A DNA stretch of 14,733 nt from the NCBI GenBank assembly GCA_964430375.1, contig CAYSEZ010000022.1:1-14733 (forward strand), read 5' to 3'. This document shows, in pieces, positions 6,491-13,725 of this stretch; position 1 is the stretch's first letter, and each line of letters starts with the position of its first letter. The notes under the pieces are model-generated. The model saw nothing but the letters and a program-made list of their open reading frames with translations. It searched no databases and was not told the origin of the DNA. The position numbers and the translations under genes were made by a program. Origin of the DNA: HGM10836 sp964430375 (GTDB lineage Bacteria > Bacillota_I > Bacilli_A > RF39 > UBA660).

Positions 6491-8527
6491 TTATTCCTCC
6501 TTTAAACTATAAATTTTATTAAATAAATCAATATTATTATCTCTATGTGATATTACTATTACAGTAAGATCTTTATAACTTCTAAAAATATTATTAAGTA
6601 TTTCTCTTTCTTCTGTTACATCTATTTCATTAAAAACTTCATCTAAAATTAATACTTTTGATTTTTTTAACAACGCTCTAGCAAGTATAATCTTCTTTCT
6701 TTGTCCACCACTTATATTAGAACCATTTTCCTCTAAAAATAAATTATAATCTATTTCTTCATTAACAAACATTTTATTTAATAAAGTTATATTGCATGCC
6801 TTATCTATATCCTTTTTATTGCTGTTTACAATGGTTAAATTTTCTAATAATGTATTACTAAGTAATGACTCATTCTGACTTACATAAGTTATATTTTTTC
6901 TTATAAAAGATAAATCTAAAGTATTTATATCTAAACCATCTATTAAAAGTGTTCCATTCTTTACTTCATCATATTTTAACAATAATTTCATCATAGTACT
7001 TTTACCAATACCTGATTTACCCTTTATAAACAAATGATCTTTTTTATTTATAATTAAATTAATATTATTTAAAATACTTTTATCGTTTATATCATACGAA
7101 ACATTTTTAAACTCTATTTTATTTATATTATCTAATCTTGTTTCTTTAAATATTTCTTCTTCTACATCAAGTACATCTAATACTTTATCAATTGAAGTTT
7201 GATATATTTTTCTCATTACTAAATATTCTGAAATACTACTCATAAAATTAAATACTATATTAAATAAATTACAAAGTAGTATAATTTTACTAATATTTTC
7301 TCCTGTTCTATTTAAGATTATAAGTGTTATAAAAGAAATTACTATAAATGATAAGTCGGTTAATAAACTAGTTGAAAAATTATAGTTATAATATTTAGTA
7401 TTATATTTTTTATTATGATATAAAACTTCACTATAATTATCTGTTAAATTCTTTATTACTTTTTTCTCTATATTTAGATTTTTTATACTATCAAACGAAT
7501 ACAATGAATTAACTAAATTAGAATTATATATCATTTTCTTATTTTTCAATTTTATATATATATTATTAAATATATATTGATATTTTAAAGTAATTAGAAT
7601 ATAAACAAATATAAATATTATAAGTATTAATGTATAAAATATACTATAACAAGATATATAAATTAAAACTATAATCATTAGAAATATATCTATTATTGAT
7701 AATACAAATATTTTAGTTACTATATCTTTAAAGTTTTCAATATCATTAATTATTGTAACAAATTCTCCTACTCTTTTTGATTTATAATATTTATACGGGA
7801 GATGTATTATATGACTTATAACTTTCTTTGTTATCTTTTTATCTATAGAATAATTTAATTTTAACATAAACATATTCTTTAAATAATCTATTATATTCTT
7901 AAACAACATAATATTTATAAATAAAAGCATTATTAGTAGTGAAAGTCTTTTATTATTTATATTTATTAATATTGTTAAATAATAATTATATATAATAGAT
8001 ATAATTATAAAGATAACTGAAAAAAATAAAGTTTTTAATATTAATTTTTTATTTGTTTTATAAATTGATATTAAAATATTTTTAAATCTTTTATCTTTCA
8101 TATTAATTATGTTATTACCTTCAAATAATATAAATATATTAGTAGATATCCCTTTAAATTTTTCATATGTTATATTTTCTATACCAGAAGATGGATCCAA
8201 TATTTTCAACGTTTTATTTCTAGTATTATTTTCTAATATAACTATGAAGTGATAAAAATTCTTATTTCTTATAGTGTGTGCAATCGCTGGAAGTAGTTTG
8301 CCTTCTATTAATTCAATATCACTCTTAACTCCATAACCATCTAATCCATATTTTTTACTTATGTTAATTAAATCATATGCAGCTGTTCCTTCATCCGTAA
8401 CTTTTAACTCTTCTAAAAGCTTTTCTCTAGACACTTTAATTCCATAATAAAGTAATATTGTTATAAGTGATGCAACACCACAATCATTATTATTTTCTTG
8501 CATTACATAATTATAATTTTTAGTCAT
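6491..8527 (-). CDS. Peptidase-containing ABC transporter for bacteriocin export (C39)
   Basis: The protein has 678 residues. The N-terminal C39 peptidase domain (about 1-130) has C16 in NNNDCGVASL, H93 in FYHFIV and D111 in ILDPSSG as catalytic triad. A hydrophobic membrane domain spans about 140-430. The nucleotide-binding domain has Walker A GKSGIGKST (503-511), signature ISGGQ (605-609), Walker B with D629/E630 and H661 in the switch loop. All catalytic residues are present. It should cut double-glycine leaders in the cytoplasm and export the cores using ATP. I chose ATG 8527 because AGGAGG ends 8 bases before it; GTG 8536 overlaps that site. The two precursor genes follow immediately. 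No HlyD-like accessory gene is present. I found no convincing promoter between it and the upstream terminator. Confidence 0.95.
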   Translation of the reverse strand: MTKNYNYVMQENNNDCGVASLITILLYYGIKVSREKLLEELKVTDEGTAAYDLINISKKYGLDGYGVKSDIELIEGKLLPAIAHTIRNKNFYHFIVILENNTRNKTLKILDPSSGIENITYEKFKGISTNIFILFEGNNIINMKDKRFKNILISIYKTNKKLILKTLFFSVIFIIISIIYNYYLTILININNKRLSLLIMLLFINIMLFKNIIDYLKNMFMLKLNYSIDKKITKKVISHIIHLPYKYYKSKRVGEFVTIINDIENFKDIVTKIFVLSIIDIFLMIIVLIYISCYSIFYTLILIIFIFVYILITLKYQYIFNNIYIKLKNKKMIYNSNLVNSLYSFDSIKNLNIEKKVIKNLTDNYSEVLYHNKKYNTKYYNYNFSTSLLTDLSFIVISFITLIILNRTGENISKIILLCNLFNIVFNFMSSISEYLVMRKIYQTSIDKVLDVLDVEEEIFKETRLDNINKIEFKNVSYDINDKSILNNINLIINKKDHLFIKGKSGIGKSTMMKLLLKYDEVKNGTLLIDGLDINTLDLSFIRKNITYVSQNESLLSNTLLENLTIVNSNKKDIDKACNITLLNKMFVNEEIDYNLFLEENGSNISGGQRKKIILARALLKKSKVLILDEVFNEIDVTEEREILNNIFRSYKDLTVIVISHRDNNIDLFNKIYSLKEE

Positions 8528-8615
8528 TAATTTCACCTCCTATTAATATAAATACAAAAAAAAAGAAAGATACCTGGTTTTTTTTCAAATTTTTTTAATT
8601 TTTTTAATTTTATAT

Positions 8616-8640
8616 AAAAAAAGAAAGCATTTACACTTTC
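8616..8640 (-). terminator. Terminator after the thioredoxin-like gene
   Basis: GAAAG and CTTTC pair (two extra wobble pairs towards the loop), followed by seven T on the minus strand. The region 8541-8615 between it and the exporter gene is low-complexity A/T runs around ACCAGGT. Confidence 0.65.
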
Positions 8641-8651
8641 TTTAATTAATT

Positions 8652-9335
8652 TTATATCGCACCATTTTCTTTTAAAAATTCTTCTAAATTTTGAGTAGAA
8701 ACATATCCTGATAAAAGATCTACTTTTTTACCATCTTTATACAATATACTAGTTGGAGTACCCCATTCTCCAGCCTCTAAATATTCATCAGATGATAATA
8801 ATTTATCATAATCAGATTGTTCTGTTACATTATTTAGATCTAAATAATAAAAATCAAAATCATTAAATAATTGAAAAGCACTTATAGATTCTTTAAATAA
8901 TGTACAATATCCACATGTGGCACTACCTATAAACATAAAATGATATCCATCTTCCTTAATTAACTTTAAATATTCATCTACTGTTACTTCTGTTAATTTA
9001 ATATCATGTTTACTTACTATTTCATTATCTTTTATTGTCATAAAACTATCATTTTCAAATTCTTCTTGTTCTTCTTCTGTTAATATTTCAGGATTTAAAT
9101 AATAGATATTAGTTTTTTTATCTTTACCATAATCATTTAATTCTGTCTTTATACTAGTAGAATTTGTTCCTACATAAACATATGTTTCTTGATCTGAATT
9201 AATTAAATTAATATATTCTTCATATGTTATTTCTGTTACATAACTTCTATTAAAAACATTAGATAATATAAATACCACTACTAAAACTACTACTGCTACT
9301 GCGATAAATATTATTGTTTGATTTTTTTCTTTCAT
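8652..9335 (-). CDS. Membrane-anchored tandem thioredoxin-fold protein
   Basis: The 227-residue protein has an N-terminal membrane helix (about 8-26) with few positive charges before it, so the rest probably lies outside the membrane. The second domain (about 116-227) has the redox pair C141-G-Y-C144 in SATCGYCTLF and a cis-proline region W-G-T-P194. The first domain (about 35-110) repeats the same opening, EITYEEYINLI against EVTVDEYLKLI, and YVYVGTNSTSIK lines up with FMFIGSATCGYC, but both cysteines are replaced. It resembles thiol-disulfide proteins such as bacteriocin transport accessory (PedC/Bta-like) proteins. AGGAGG lies 6 bases before the ATG. Own promoter and terminator make it a separate unit just upstream of the bacteriocin operon. 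Confidence 0.85.
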   Translation of the reverse strand: MKEKNQTIIFIAVAVVVLVVVFILSNVFNRSYVTEITYEEYINLINSDQETYVYVGTNSTSIKTELNDYGKDKKTNIYYLNPEILTEEEQEEFENDSFMTIKDNEIVSKHDIKLTEVTVDEYLKLIKEDGYHFMFIGSATCGYCTLFKESISAFQLFNDFDFYYLDLNNVTEQSDYDKLLSSDEYLEAGEWGTPTSILYKDGKKVDLLSGYVSTQNLEEFLKENGAI

Positions 9336-9359
9336 TTCTTACCTCCTAGTCATATTTTC

Positions 9360-9388
9360 ATTTTATCATTTATCTTTAATTAAGTAAA
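9360..9388 (-). promoter_or_regulatory. Promoter of the thioredoxin-like gene
   Basis: TTTACT (9383-9388) lies 17 bases from TAAAAT (9360-9365), which is preceded by TGA, an extended -10. Confidence 0.6.
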
Positions 9389-9403
9389 TACTTTTAAATA
9401 AAT

Positions 9404-9421
9404 AAAAAGAGTAAAAACTCT
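9404..9421 (-). terminator. Weak terminator after rnjA
   Basis: AGAGT, loop TTTT and ACTCT directly after the rnjA stop are followed by TTTT and a broken T-rich run. The stem has only 5 bp. Confidence 0.5.
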
Positions 9422-9422
9422 A

Positions 9423-11093
9423 TTATTTTTTTACATTTAATATTATTGGAAGTACTATTGGTCTTCTTCCAACTTTATCTTTAATAAAATAAGAAATATC
9501 TTTAGTTAACTCTGCTTTAATATCATTATATGTTGCTTTTGGATCTTTTAATTTTCTTATTGCTATTTTTAACGCTTCTTTTTCTATATTCTTAATTAAC
9601 TCTTCATTTTCTGAAATTAATATAAATCCTCTTGTAGTAACTAGTGGTTTAGCTGCTATCTTTCTTGTTTCAAAATTAATATTTAAAATTACTACTAAAA
9701 TACCATCATTAGCCATTATTTTTCTATCATTTAAAACCGCTCCACTAATATCTCCAATTCTACTACCATCTACATAAGTTTCAGTAACTTCAATAGAATT
9801 TGCTTTTCTTACTACTCCATTATCCATTTCTAAAATATCTCCATTATCAAGTACAAAAGTATTTTCTTTATTCATACCACAGTCCATTGCTAATTTGGCA
9901 TGTTTTTTAAGCATTCTATACTCTCCATGTATTGGCATTAAATATTTAGGATTCATTAATCTTATCATTAATTTTAATTCTTCAGTCATTGCATGTCCTG
10001 ATGCATGTATCTCACGATCTGTAGAACTTGTATATACTTTGACTCCTTTTAAATATAAGTTATTTATAGTATTTGCAATAGCATTTGCATTTCCAGGAAT
10101 CGCAGATGAAGAAAATATCACTATATCGTCAGGTCTTAAAGAAATCTGTTTATGAATACCATCTGCAATACGAGATAAAGCTGCAAGAGGCTCACCTTGT
10201 GTACCAGTACAAAGAAGTACCACTTCACTAGGTTTTAAATGATTAGCTACCTCAGCAGATACAATAACTCCCTTTGCATCTATATATCCTCCTTCCATAG
10301 AAATATTAATATTATTTTCCATACTTCTACCAAAGATACATACTTTTCTATTAAACTTTTTACATGTTTCAATAATATGTTTTAATCTATAAATATTTGA
10401 TGCAAAAGTAGCAATAATTAACCTATTATTAGAATGTTTACTAAATACTTCATTTAATGCTTCATCTACTTTAGATTCAGATAAAGAAAAACCTTCATCA
10501 AGTACATTTGTACTTTCACTCATAAGAAGAGTTACCCCTTCTTTGCCAATATCACTCATTTTTGCTAAGTCCGCCATTGGTCCAATTGGAGTTAAATCAA
10601 ATTTAAAATCTCCAGTTTCTACTATATTACCATTTGGAGTTTTAATATAAATTCCATGAGAATCTGGTACAGAATGTGTAGTTCTAAAAAATGATATTTC
10701 AAAGTATTTATATTTTAATTTATCATTACTTTGATATACCTTTAAACCCTTATACCCAATATTTCTTTCATCTAATTTCTTTTTTATTAAAGCGTGCGCT
10801 TGGTTTGGTGCAAAAATAGTAGGAATATGTACATTTTGAAGTAAAAAAGGTATAGCACCTATATGATCTTCATGTCCATGAGTAATTATTAATGTTTTAA
10901 TTTTTCTTTCATTTTTCTTTAAAAAATCAAAATCTGGTAATACGTAATCAATACCCCTTAATTCTTCTTCAGGAAAAATAACACCGGCATCTATAATAAT
11001 TATTTCCTCATTATGCATTATTGCATACATATTTTTACCTACTTCTCCTAAACCTCCAAGTGCAAAGACATATGTCTTGCCCTCTTTAAACAT
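9423..11093 (-). CDS. rnjA: Ribonuclease J
   Basis: The 556-residue beta-CASP metallo-lactamase is full length for RNase J. The N-terminal ALGGLGEVGKN, D35 and the metal motif HGHEDHIGA (H72, H74, D76, H77) form the active site; TEASGD-like THSVPDSHG and ETGDFKFD follow. The beta-CASP part contains FASNIYRL, CTGTQGEP and ASGHAMTEEL, and PIHGEYRML completes the site. A C-terminal domain follows from about 450. It acts in the cytoplasm as 5'-3' exonuclease and endonuclease in mRNA turnover and rRNA maturation in Bacillota. AAAGGAGA precedes the ATG. Choosing J1 over J2 is by resemblance only. It has its own promoter (11145-11173). Confidence 0.96.
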   Translation of the reverse strand: MFKEGKTYVFALGGLGEVGKNMYAIMHNEEIIIIDAGVIFPEEELRGIDYVLPDFDFLKKNERKIKTLIITHGHEDHIGAIPFLLQNVHIPTIFAPNQAHALIKKKLDERNIGYKGLKVYQSNDKLKYKYFEISFFRTTHSVPDSHGIYIKTPNGNIVETGDFKFDLTPIGPMADLAKMSDIGKEGVTLLMSESTNVLDEGFSLSESKVDEALNEVFSKHSNNRLIIATFASNIYRLKHIIETCKKFNRKVCIFGRSMENNINISMEGGYIDAKGVIVSAEVANHLKPSEVVLLCTGTQGEPLAALSRIADGIHKQISLRPDDIVIFSSSAIPGNANAIANTINNLYLKGVKVYTSSTDREIHASGHAMTEELKLMIRLMNPKYLMPIHGEYRMLKKHAKLAMDCGMNKENTFVLDNGDILEMDNGVVRKANSIEVTETYVDGSRIGDISGAVLNDRKIMANDGILVVILNINFETRKIAAKPLVTTRGFILISENEELIKNIEKEALKIAIRKLKDPKATYNDIKAELTKDISYFIKDKVGRRPIVLPIILNVKK

Positions 11094-11144
11094 AATATAA
11101 TCTCCTTTCTAAAATTTATTTTATACAAAGAATGGACTATACAT

Positions 11145-11173
11145 AGTATACTATATAAATCTTAAAAAGTCTA
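11145..11173 (-). promoter_or_regulatory. Promoter of rnjA
   Basis: TAGACT (11168-11173) and TATACT (11145-11150) are 17 bases apart, and the leader is about 45 nt long. The -10 sits inside a perfect 12-base palindrome, ATAGTATACTAT (11143-11154). The -35 resembles that of nusB (TAGACA). Confidence 0.65.
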
Positions 11174-11208
11174 TAATATTTAAAATCAAATATTTAAAAA
11201 ATTTGTAT

Positions 11209-11228
11209 AAAAAAAGTAAAAGTTTACT
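11209..11228 (-). terminator. Terminator of the nusB-xseA-xseB operon
   Basis: AGTAA, loop ACTT and TTACT overlap the xseB stop codon and run into seven T on the minus strand. Confidence 0.75.
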
Positions 11229-11445
11229 CTTCTACTTTAAAATCTTCAAACTCATTATCTTTATTTAATACTTTATTAATAGTACTAGTTGCATTTTCTA
11301 ATGTTTTATTACACTCACTAGCAAGTTTCATTGCTTTATTAAATTCTTCAATTGCATTATCTAGTTTTACATCTCCACTTTCTAGATTTCTTACTATTTT
11401 TTCTAATTCTTCTAGTTTTTCTTCAAAACTTAATTCATTATTCAT
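11224..11445 (-). CDS. xseB: Exodeoxyribonuclease VII small subunit
   Basis: The 73-residue product shows the whole family pattern: SFEEKLEELEKIVRNLESGD, then LDNAIEEFNKAM and a second helix. It is a helical hairpin that binds the C-terminal helices of XseA in exonuclease VII, which degrades single-stranded DNA. GGAGG stands 6 bases before the ATG. The start overlaps the xseA end by 8 bases (ATGAATAA), so translation is coupled. Confidence 0.95.
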   Translation of the reverse strand: MNNELSFEEKLEELEKIVRNLESGDVKLDNAIEEFNKAMKLASECNKTLENATSTINKVLNKDNEFEDFKVEE

Positions 11446-12637
11446 TTTTTACCTCCATTACTTTTGATATAATTTTACCAGTATTTAAAGTAGTTTCTAT
11501 TATATCATCTTTATTTATATTACTTATATTATCTAATACTTTTCCATTTAATTTAGTTATAGAATAACCTCTTTTCATAGTTAGTATTGGGTTTAAAGTT
11601 TCTAGTTTGTTTAATATATTATTAAATTTATTACCTTTATTATTTATTATATTAGTAGTATAAAAGTTTAATTTTTCAATTAAATTATCAAGTTTTTGAG
11701 TTTTAACTTCATATATAGAATTTGGATTTTTTAATATATATGAATTAGTTAAACTAGATAATTTATTTTTATTTATATCTATTAAATTTAATATATTTTT
11801 ATTATTTCTTATTTCTAAATTATTAATATAATTTTTAAGTTCTATAGTACTAGGTACTGCAAGTTCTGCGGCAGCAGTAGGAGTTGGTGCCCTTAAATCA
11901 CTTACAAAATCACTTATTGTAAAATCTATTTCATGACCTACCGCACTTATTATAGGTATTTTAGATTCATAAATCGCATCTGCGACTATTTCTTCATTAA
12001 ATGCCCATAAATCTTCAATAGAGCCTCCTCCTCTACCTAATATAATAACATCTAAATCATAAGTATTTGCTTTTTTAATGTTTTTTACTATATCATCTTT
12101 TGCATTAACACCCTGTACTAAAGTAGGAAATAAATATATTTCTGATAATTTATACCTTCTGTTAATAGTAGTAATTATATCTCTTATTGCAGCACCAGTT
12201 GAAGCAGTTATAACTCCAATTTTTTTAGGGAATTTAGGTATTGGTTTTTTAATAGATTGATCAAAATAACCCTTTTCACCTAGTTTTTTCTTTAATTTTT
12301 CAAATTCCAAATATAAGTTGCCTACTCCATCTTCAAGCATTTCTTCTACATATATTTGATAATTACCAGTAGGTTCATAAGCACTTATTCTACCTACTAC
12401 TAAAACTTTAGATCCATCCATAGGTTTAAAAGTAATTTTACTAGCATTATTTCTAAACATAACTGCAAGTATTCTAGAATTTTCATCTTTTATAGTAAAA
12501 TATAAATGCCCTGTAGTATGATTTTTAAAATTAGATATTTCCCCTTTTAAATAAACAAGATTTAAGTTAGGATCATTATCTAATCTACTTCTTATATATT
12601 TATTTATTTGAGTAACTGTTAAATACTTATCATTCAT
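11438..12637 (-). CDS. xseA: Exodeoxyribonuclease VII large subunit
   Basis: The 399-residue protein has an N-terminal OB fold (about 5-100; KGEISNFKNHTTGHLYFTIK) that binds single-stranded DNA. The catalytic region carries GVITASTGAAIRD (141-153), GRGGGSIEDLWAFNEE (191-206), VGHEIDFT and RAPTPTAAAE (239-248). A long Asn/Lys-rich coiled-coil and a final domain with MKRGYSI follow. With XseB it cuts single-stranded DNA to short oligonucleotides in recombination and repair. It is at the short end for the family but complete. GAGG precedes the ATG, which overlaps the nusB end by 8 bases (ATGAATGA). The folD and ispA genes common around xseAB in other Bacillota are absent. Confidence 0.97.
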   Translation of the reverse strand: MNDKYLTVTQINKYIRSRLDNDPNLNLVYLKGEISNFKNHTTGHLYFTIKDENSRILAVMFRNNASKITFKPMDGSKVLVVGRISAYEPTGNYQIYVEEMLEDGVGNLYLEFEKLKKKLGEKGYFDQSIKKPIPKFPKKIGVITASTGAAIRDIITTINRRYKLSEIYLFPTLVQGVNAKDDIVKNIKKANTYDLDVIILGRGGGSIEDLWAFNEEIVADAIYESKIPIISAVGHEIDFTISDFVSDLRAPTPTAAAELAVPSTIELKNYINNLEIRNNKNILNLIDINKNKLSSLTNSYILKNPNSIYEVKTQKLDNLIEKLNFYTTNIINNKGNKFNNILNKLETLNPILTMKRGYSITKLNGKVLDNISNINKDDIIETTLNTGKIISKVMEVKNE

Positions 12638-13034
12638 TAGTTACCTCATTATTTAAAGCATCAAGTGTAGCATTAATCATTTTAGTTACTTTTTCATCTG
12701 AATACTTTTTAGAAAGTTCTATCGCTTCATCAATACATACTATATTAGGTACATCTGTATATTTTATTTCATAAATACCAAGTGATATAATTGCTTTATC
12801 TACCATACTTAATCTATCTATTGTCCAATTTTTTAAATATTTATTTGCAATACTTTCTAATTTATTTTGTTTTTTAATTATTTCTTTTACTGATGTAGTT
12901 ACAAACTCTACTTCTTCATCAATATTTTCTTTTATTAAAGAATCTATATCATAAGATATATTACCTTTTTCATAAATATATATTTGATATAATATTTTTA
13001 CTATTATATCTCTATAATTACTACGACTTTTCAT
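12630..13034 (-). CDS. nusB: Transcription antitermination factor NusB
   Basis: The 134-residue all-helical protein carries the family hallmarks NWTIDRLSMVDKAIISLGIYEI and CIDEAIELSKKYSDEKVTKMINATLDAL. With NusE (S10) it binds boxA in rRNA leader transcripts and supports antitermination. The N-terminal arginine patch (KSRSNYRD) replaces the usual RRxAR. GAGGTG precedes the ATG. It is the first gene of the nusB-xseA-xseB unit and ends in TGA, which shows that TGA is a stop codon here. Confidence 0.95.
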   Translation of the reverse strand: MKSRSNYRDIIVKILYQIYIYEKGNISYDIDSLIKENIDEEVEFVTTSVKEIIKKQNKLESIANKYLKNWTIDRLSMVDKAIISLGIYEIKYTDVPNIVCIDEAIELSKKYSDEKVTKMINATLDALNNEVTNE

Positions 13035-13052
13035 TTTTTCACCTCTAGATAT

Positions 13053-13081
13053 ATTTTATAAAATTTTTGATTAATTGTCTA
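13053..13081 (-). promoter_or_regulatory. Promoter of nusB-xseA-xseB
   Basis: TAGACA (13076-13081) is 17 bases from TAAAAT (13053-13058). The leader would be only about 12 nt long before the ATG. Confidence 0.65.
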
Positions 13082-13125
13082 GAAAAATAATAAAATTAAA
13101 ACTATAAATAAGTTTTTCCACCATC

Positions 13126-13200
13126 AATTATAATTTTTATAATTAAAAAATATGATATGTATTTTACCTACGGACAGTTTTTTATTTCATAAAATAAAAA
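13126..13200. repeat. Two AT-rich perfect inverted repeats in the nusB upstream gap
   Basis: AATTATAA/TTATAATT lies at 13126-13144 with a 3-base loop. TTTTTATTT/AAATAAAAA lies at 13179-13200 with a 4-base loop. Neither has a proper terminator T run after a GC-containing stem. They may be ends of decayed mobile DNA or DNA cruciform sites; I assign no function. Confidence 0.5.
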
Positions 13201-13238
13201 GGTATTACACTATTTACCTCTTTCGTCTCTTATATTAT

Positions 13239-13306
13239 ATAAAACGACCTCTTATGCTACAATCAAATTAGAAAAATACAAAGAAAGTAGTGTGATGTCG
13301 TTTTAT
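13239..13306. repeat. Inverted repeat ATAAAACGAC before a transposase-like remnant
   Basis: ATAAAACGAC (13239-13248) and GTCGTTTTAT (13297-13306) are perfect inverted copies, 48 bases apart. TGCTACAAT, an extended -10 on the plus strand, lies between them. The right arm touches the start codon of the remnant at 13305. An element end or operator is possible. Confidence 0.5.
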
Positions 13307-13436
13307 GAATAAATTATATAATAATCAAACTGATTTTACAAGAGAGTTAATGAATTTTTTAAAAAAAACAAGGTTTTTTATGAAAAAATTTTCTATAAGA
13401 AAAGTAAGGCAACACTTGAGCTTTAAGTGCTCGTAA
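13305..13436 (+). pseudogene. Possible transposase N-terminal remnant
   Basis: This is the only plus-strand coding-like stretch I take seriously. It is a 43-codon frame starting MNKLYNNQTDFTRELMNFLK, which resembles the opening of a DDE-type transposase group seen in Bacillota, by memory only. No ribosome site is visible and the rest of the enzyme is missing. From about 13401 the frame enters the promoter/leader repeat on the other strand, so only about the first 33 codons can be transposase-derived. I read it as debris of an insertion or deletion. Confidence 0.35.
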
Positions 13437-13474
13437 AATAATAGTATCAAATATTAATATCTAAAACAAGTAAA
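13401..13474 (-). repeat. Promoter/leader repeat, copy 2, without a peptide gene
   Basis: This is the counterpart of 190-263. It keeps TTGTTT, a 17-base spacer and TACTAT, and the hairpin CACTT, 7 bases, AAGTG. After the common ACTTT end there is no ribosome site or hydrophobic peptide; the antisense of the transposase-like remnant begins instead. It looks like a decapitated second toxin-type locus whose promoter may still fire. Confidence 0.7.
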
Positions 13475-13506
13475 AACAAAAAAAAATAATTTACTTATTT
13501 TTCCAT

Positions 13507-13669
13507 AAAAAAACCAGGGTACACCTTACGAAAAACCTGTCGTATGAACAGGTGGGCATCTTGCTATGTTCTTTAGGATTCTTTATATAATAAAGCATTC
13601 AACACCAAACATAAGTCTCAGATTCCCTTATCGTTTTTTGTACGGTTTTTACATTATGTATCCTCTGGT
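13507..13669 (-). ncRNA. Structured small RNA of about 163 nt, 6S-like or unclassified
   Basis: The ends pair: ACCAG, GG and UACA (13657-13669) with UGUA, CC and CUGGU (13513-13523), directly followed by seven U, so the closing stem doubles as terminator. Inside are GGGAAUC/GAUGCCC (13621-13627 with 13554-13560, one A-G mismatch), UAUGUUU/GAACAUA (13607-13613 with 13565-13571), a CUUUA/UAAAG tip (13581-13595) and a 6-bp hairpin ACCUGU/ACAGGU (13535-13553). ACGAUAA may also pair with UUUUCGU. An extended -10 stands 7 bases before the 5' end. Closing stem, large bubble and long central stem suit 6S RNA, which binds RNA polymerase. I see no SRP, tmRNA or RNase P signature. No open frame crosses it. 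Confidence 0.6.
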
Positions 13670-13675
13670 AATTAT

Positions 13676-13684
13676 AGTATATCA
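13676..13684 (-). promoter_or_regulatory. Extended -10 promoter of the structured RNA
   Basis: TGATATACT gives TG, one base and TATACT (13676-13681). TATAAT overlaps it 5 bases downstream. No good -35 is visible. The predicted start at 13669 matches the first base of the closing stem. Confidence 0.55.
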
Positions 13685-13690
13685 TAAATT

Positions 13691-13722
13691 AAAAAAAATA
13701 AAATAGTTTTTTTAGAATTTTA
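13691..13722 (-). terminator. Possible weak terminator after the TtcA-like gene
   Basis: TAAAAT and ATTTTA can pair around 12 bases and are followed by eight T on the minus strand. The stem is only A-T, so strength is doubtful. Confidence 0.35.
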
Positions 13723-13725
13723 CAC

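Noticed and set aside
8528..8536. GTG 8536 as exporter start
   Set aside because: It overlaps the AGGAGG ribosome site; ATG 8527 has ideal spacing.
8541..8615. Promoter for the exporter operon in the A/T runs
   Set aside because: TTGAAA and TATATT occur but not at a usable spacing; I could not support a promoter, so the operon may depend on readthrough or on an atypical site.
9895..10155. Plus-strand open frame opposite rnjA
   Set aside because: It is the antisense of conserved RNase J codons, has no ribosome site and no recognisable composition. The same applies to plus-strand frames opposite xseA/xseB (11352-11567, 12078-12260) and the TtcA-like gene (14291-14545).
12630..12632. Mycoplasma-type code with TGA as tryptophan
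   Set aside because: TGA here ends NusB at its normal C-terminus, and tryptophans in ileS and the bacteriocin are TGG.
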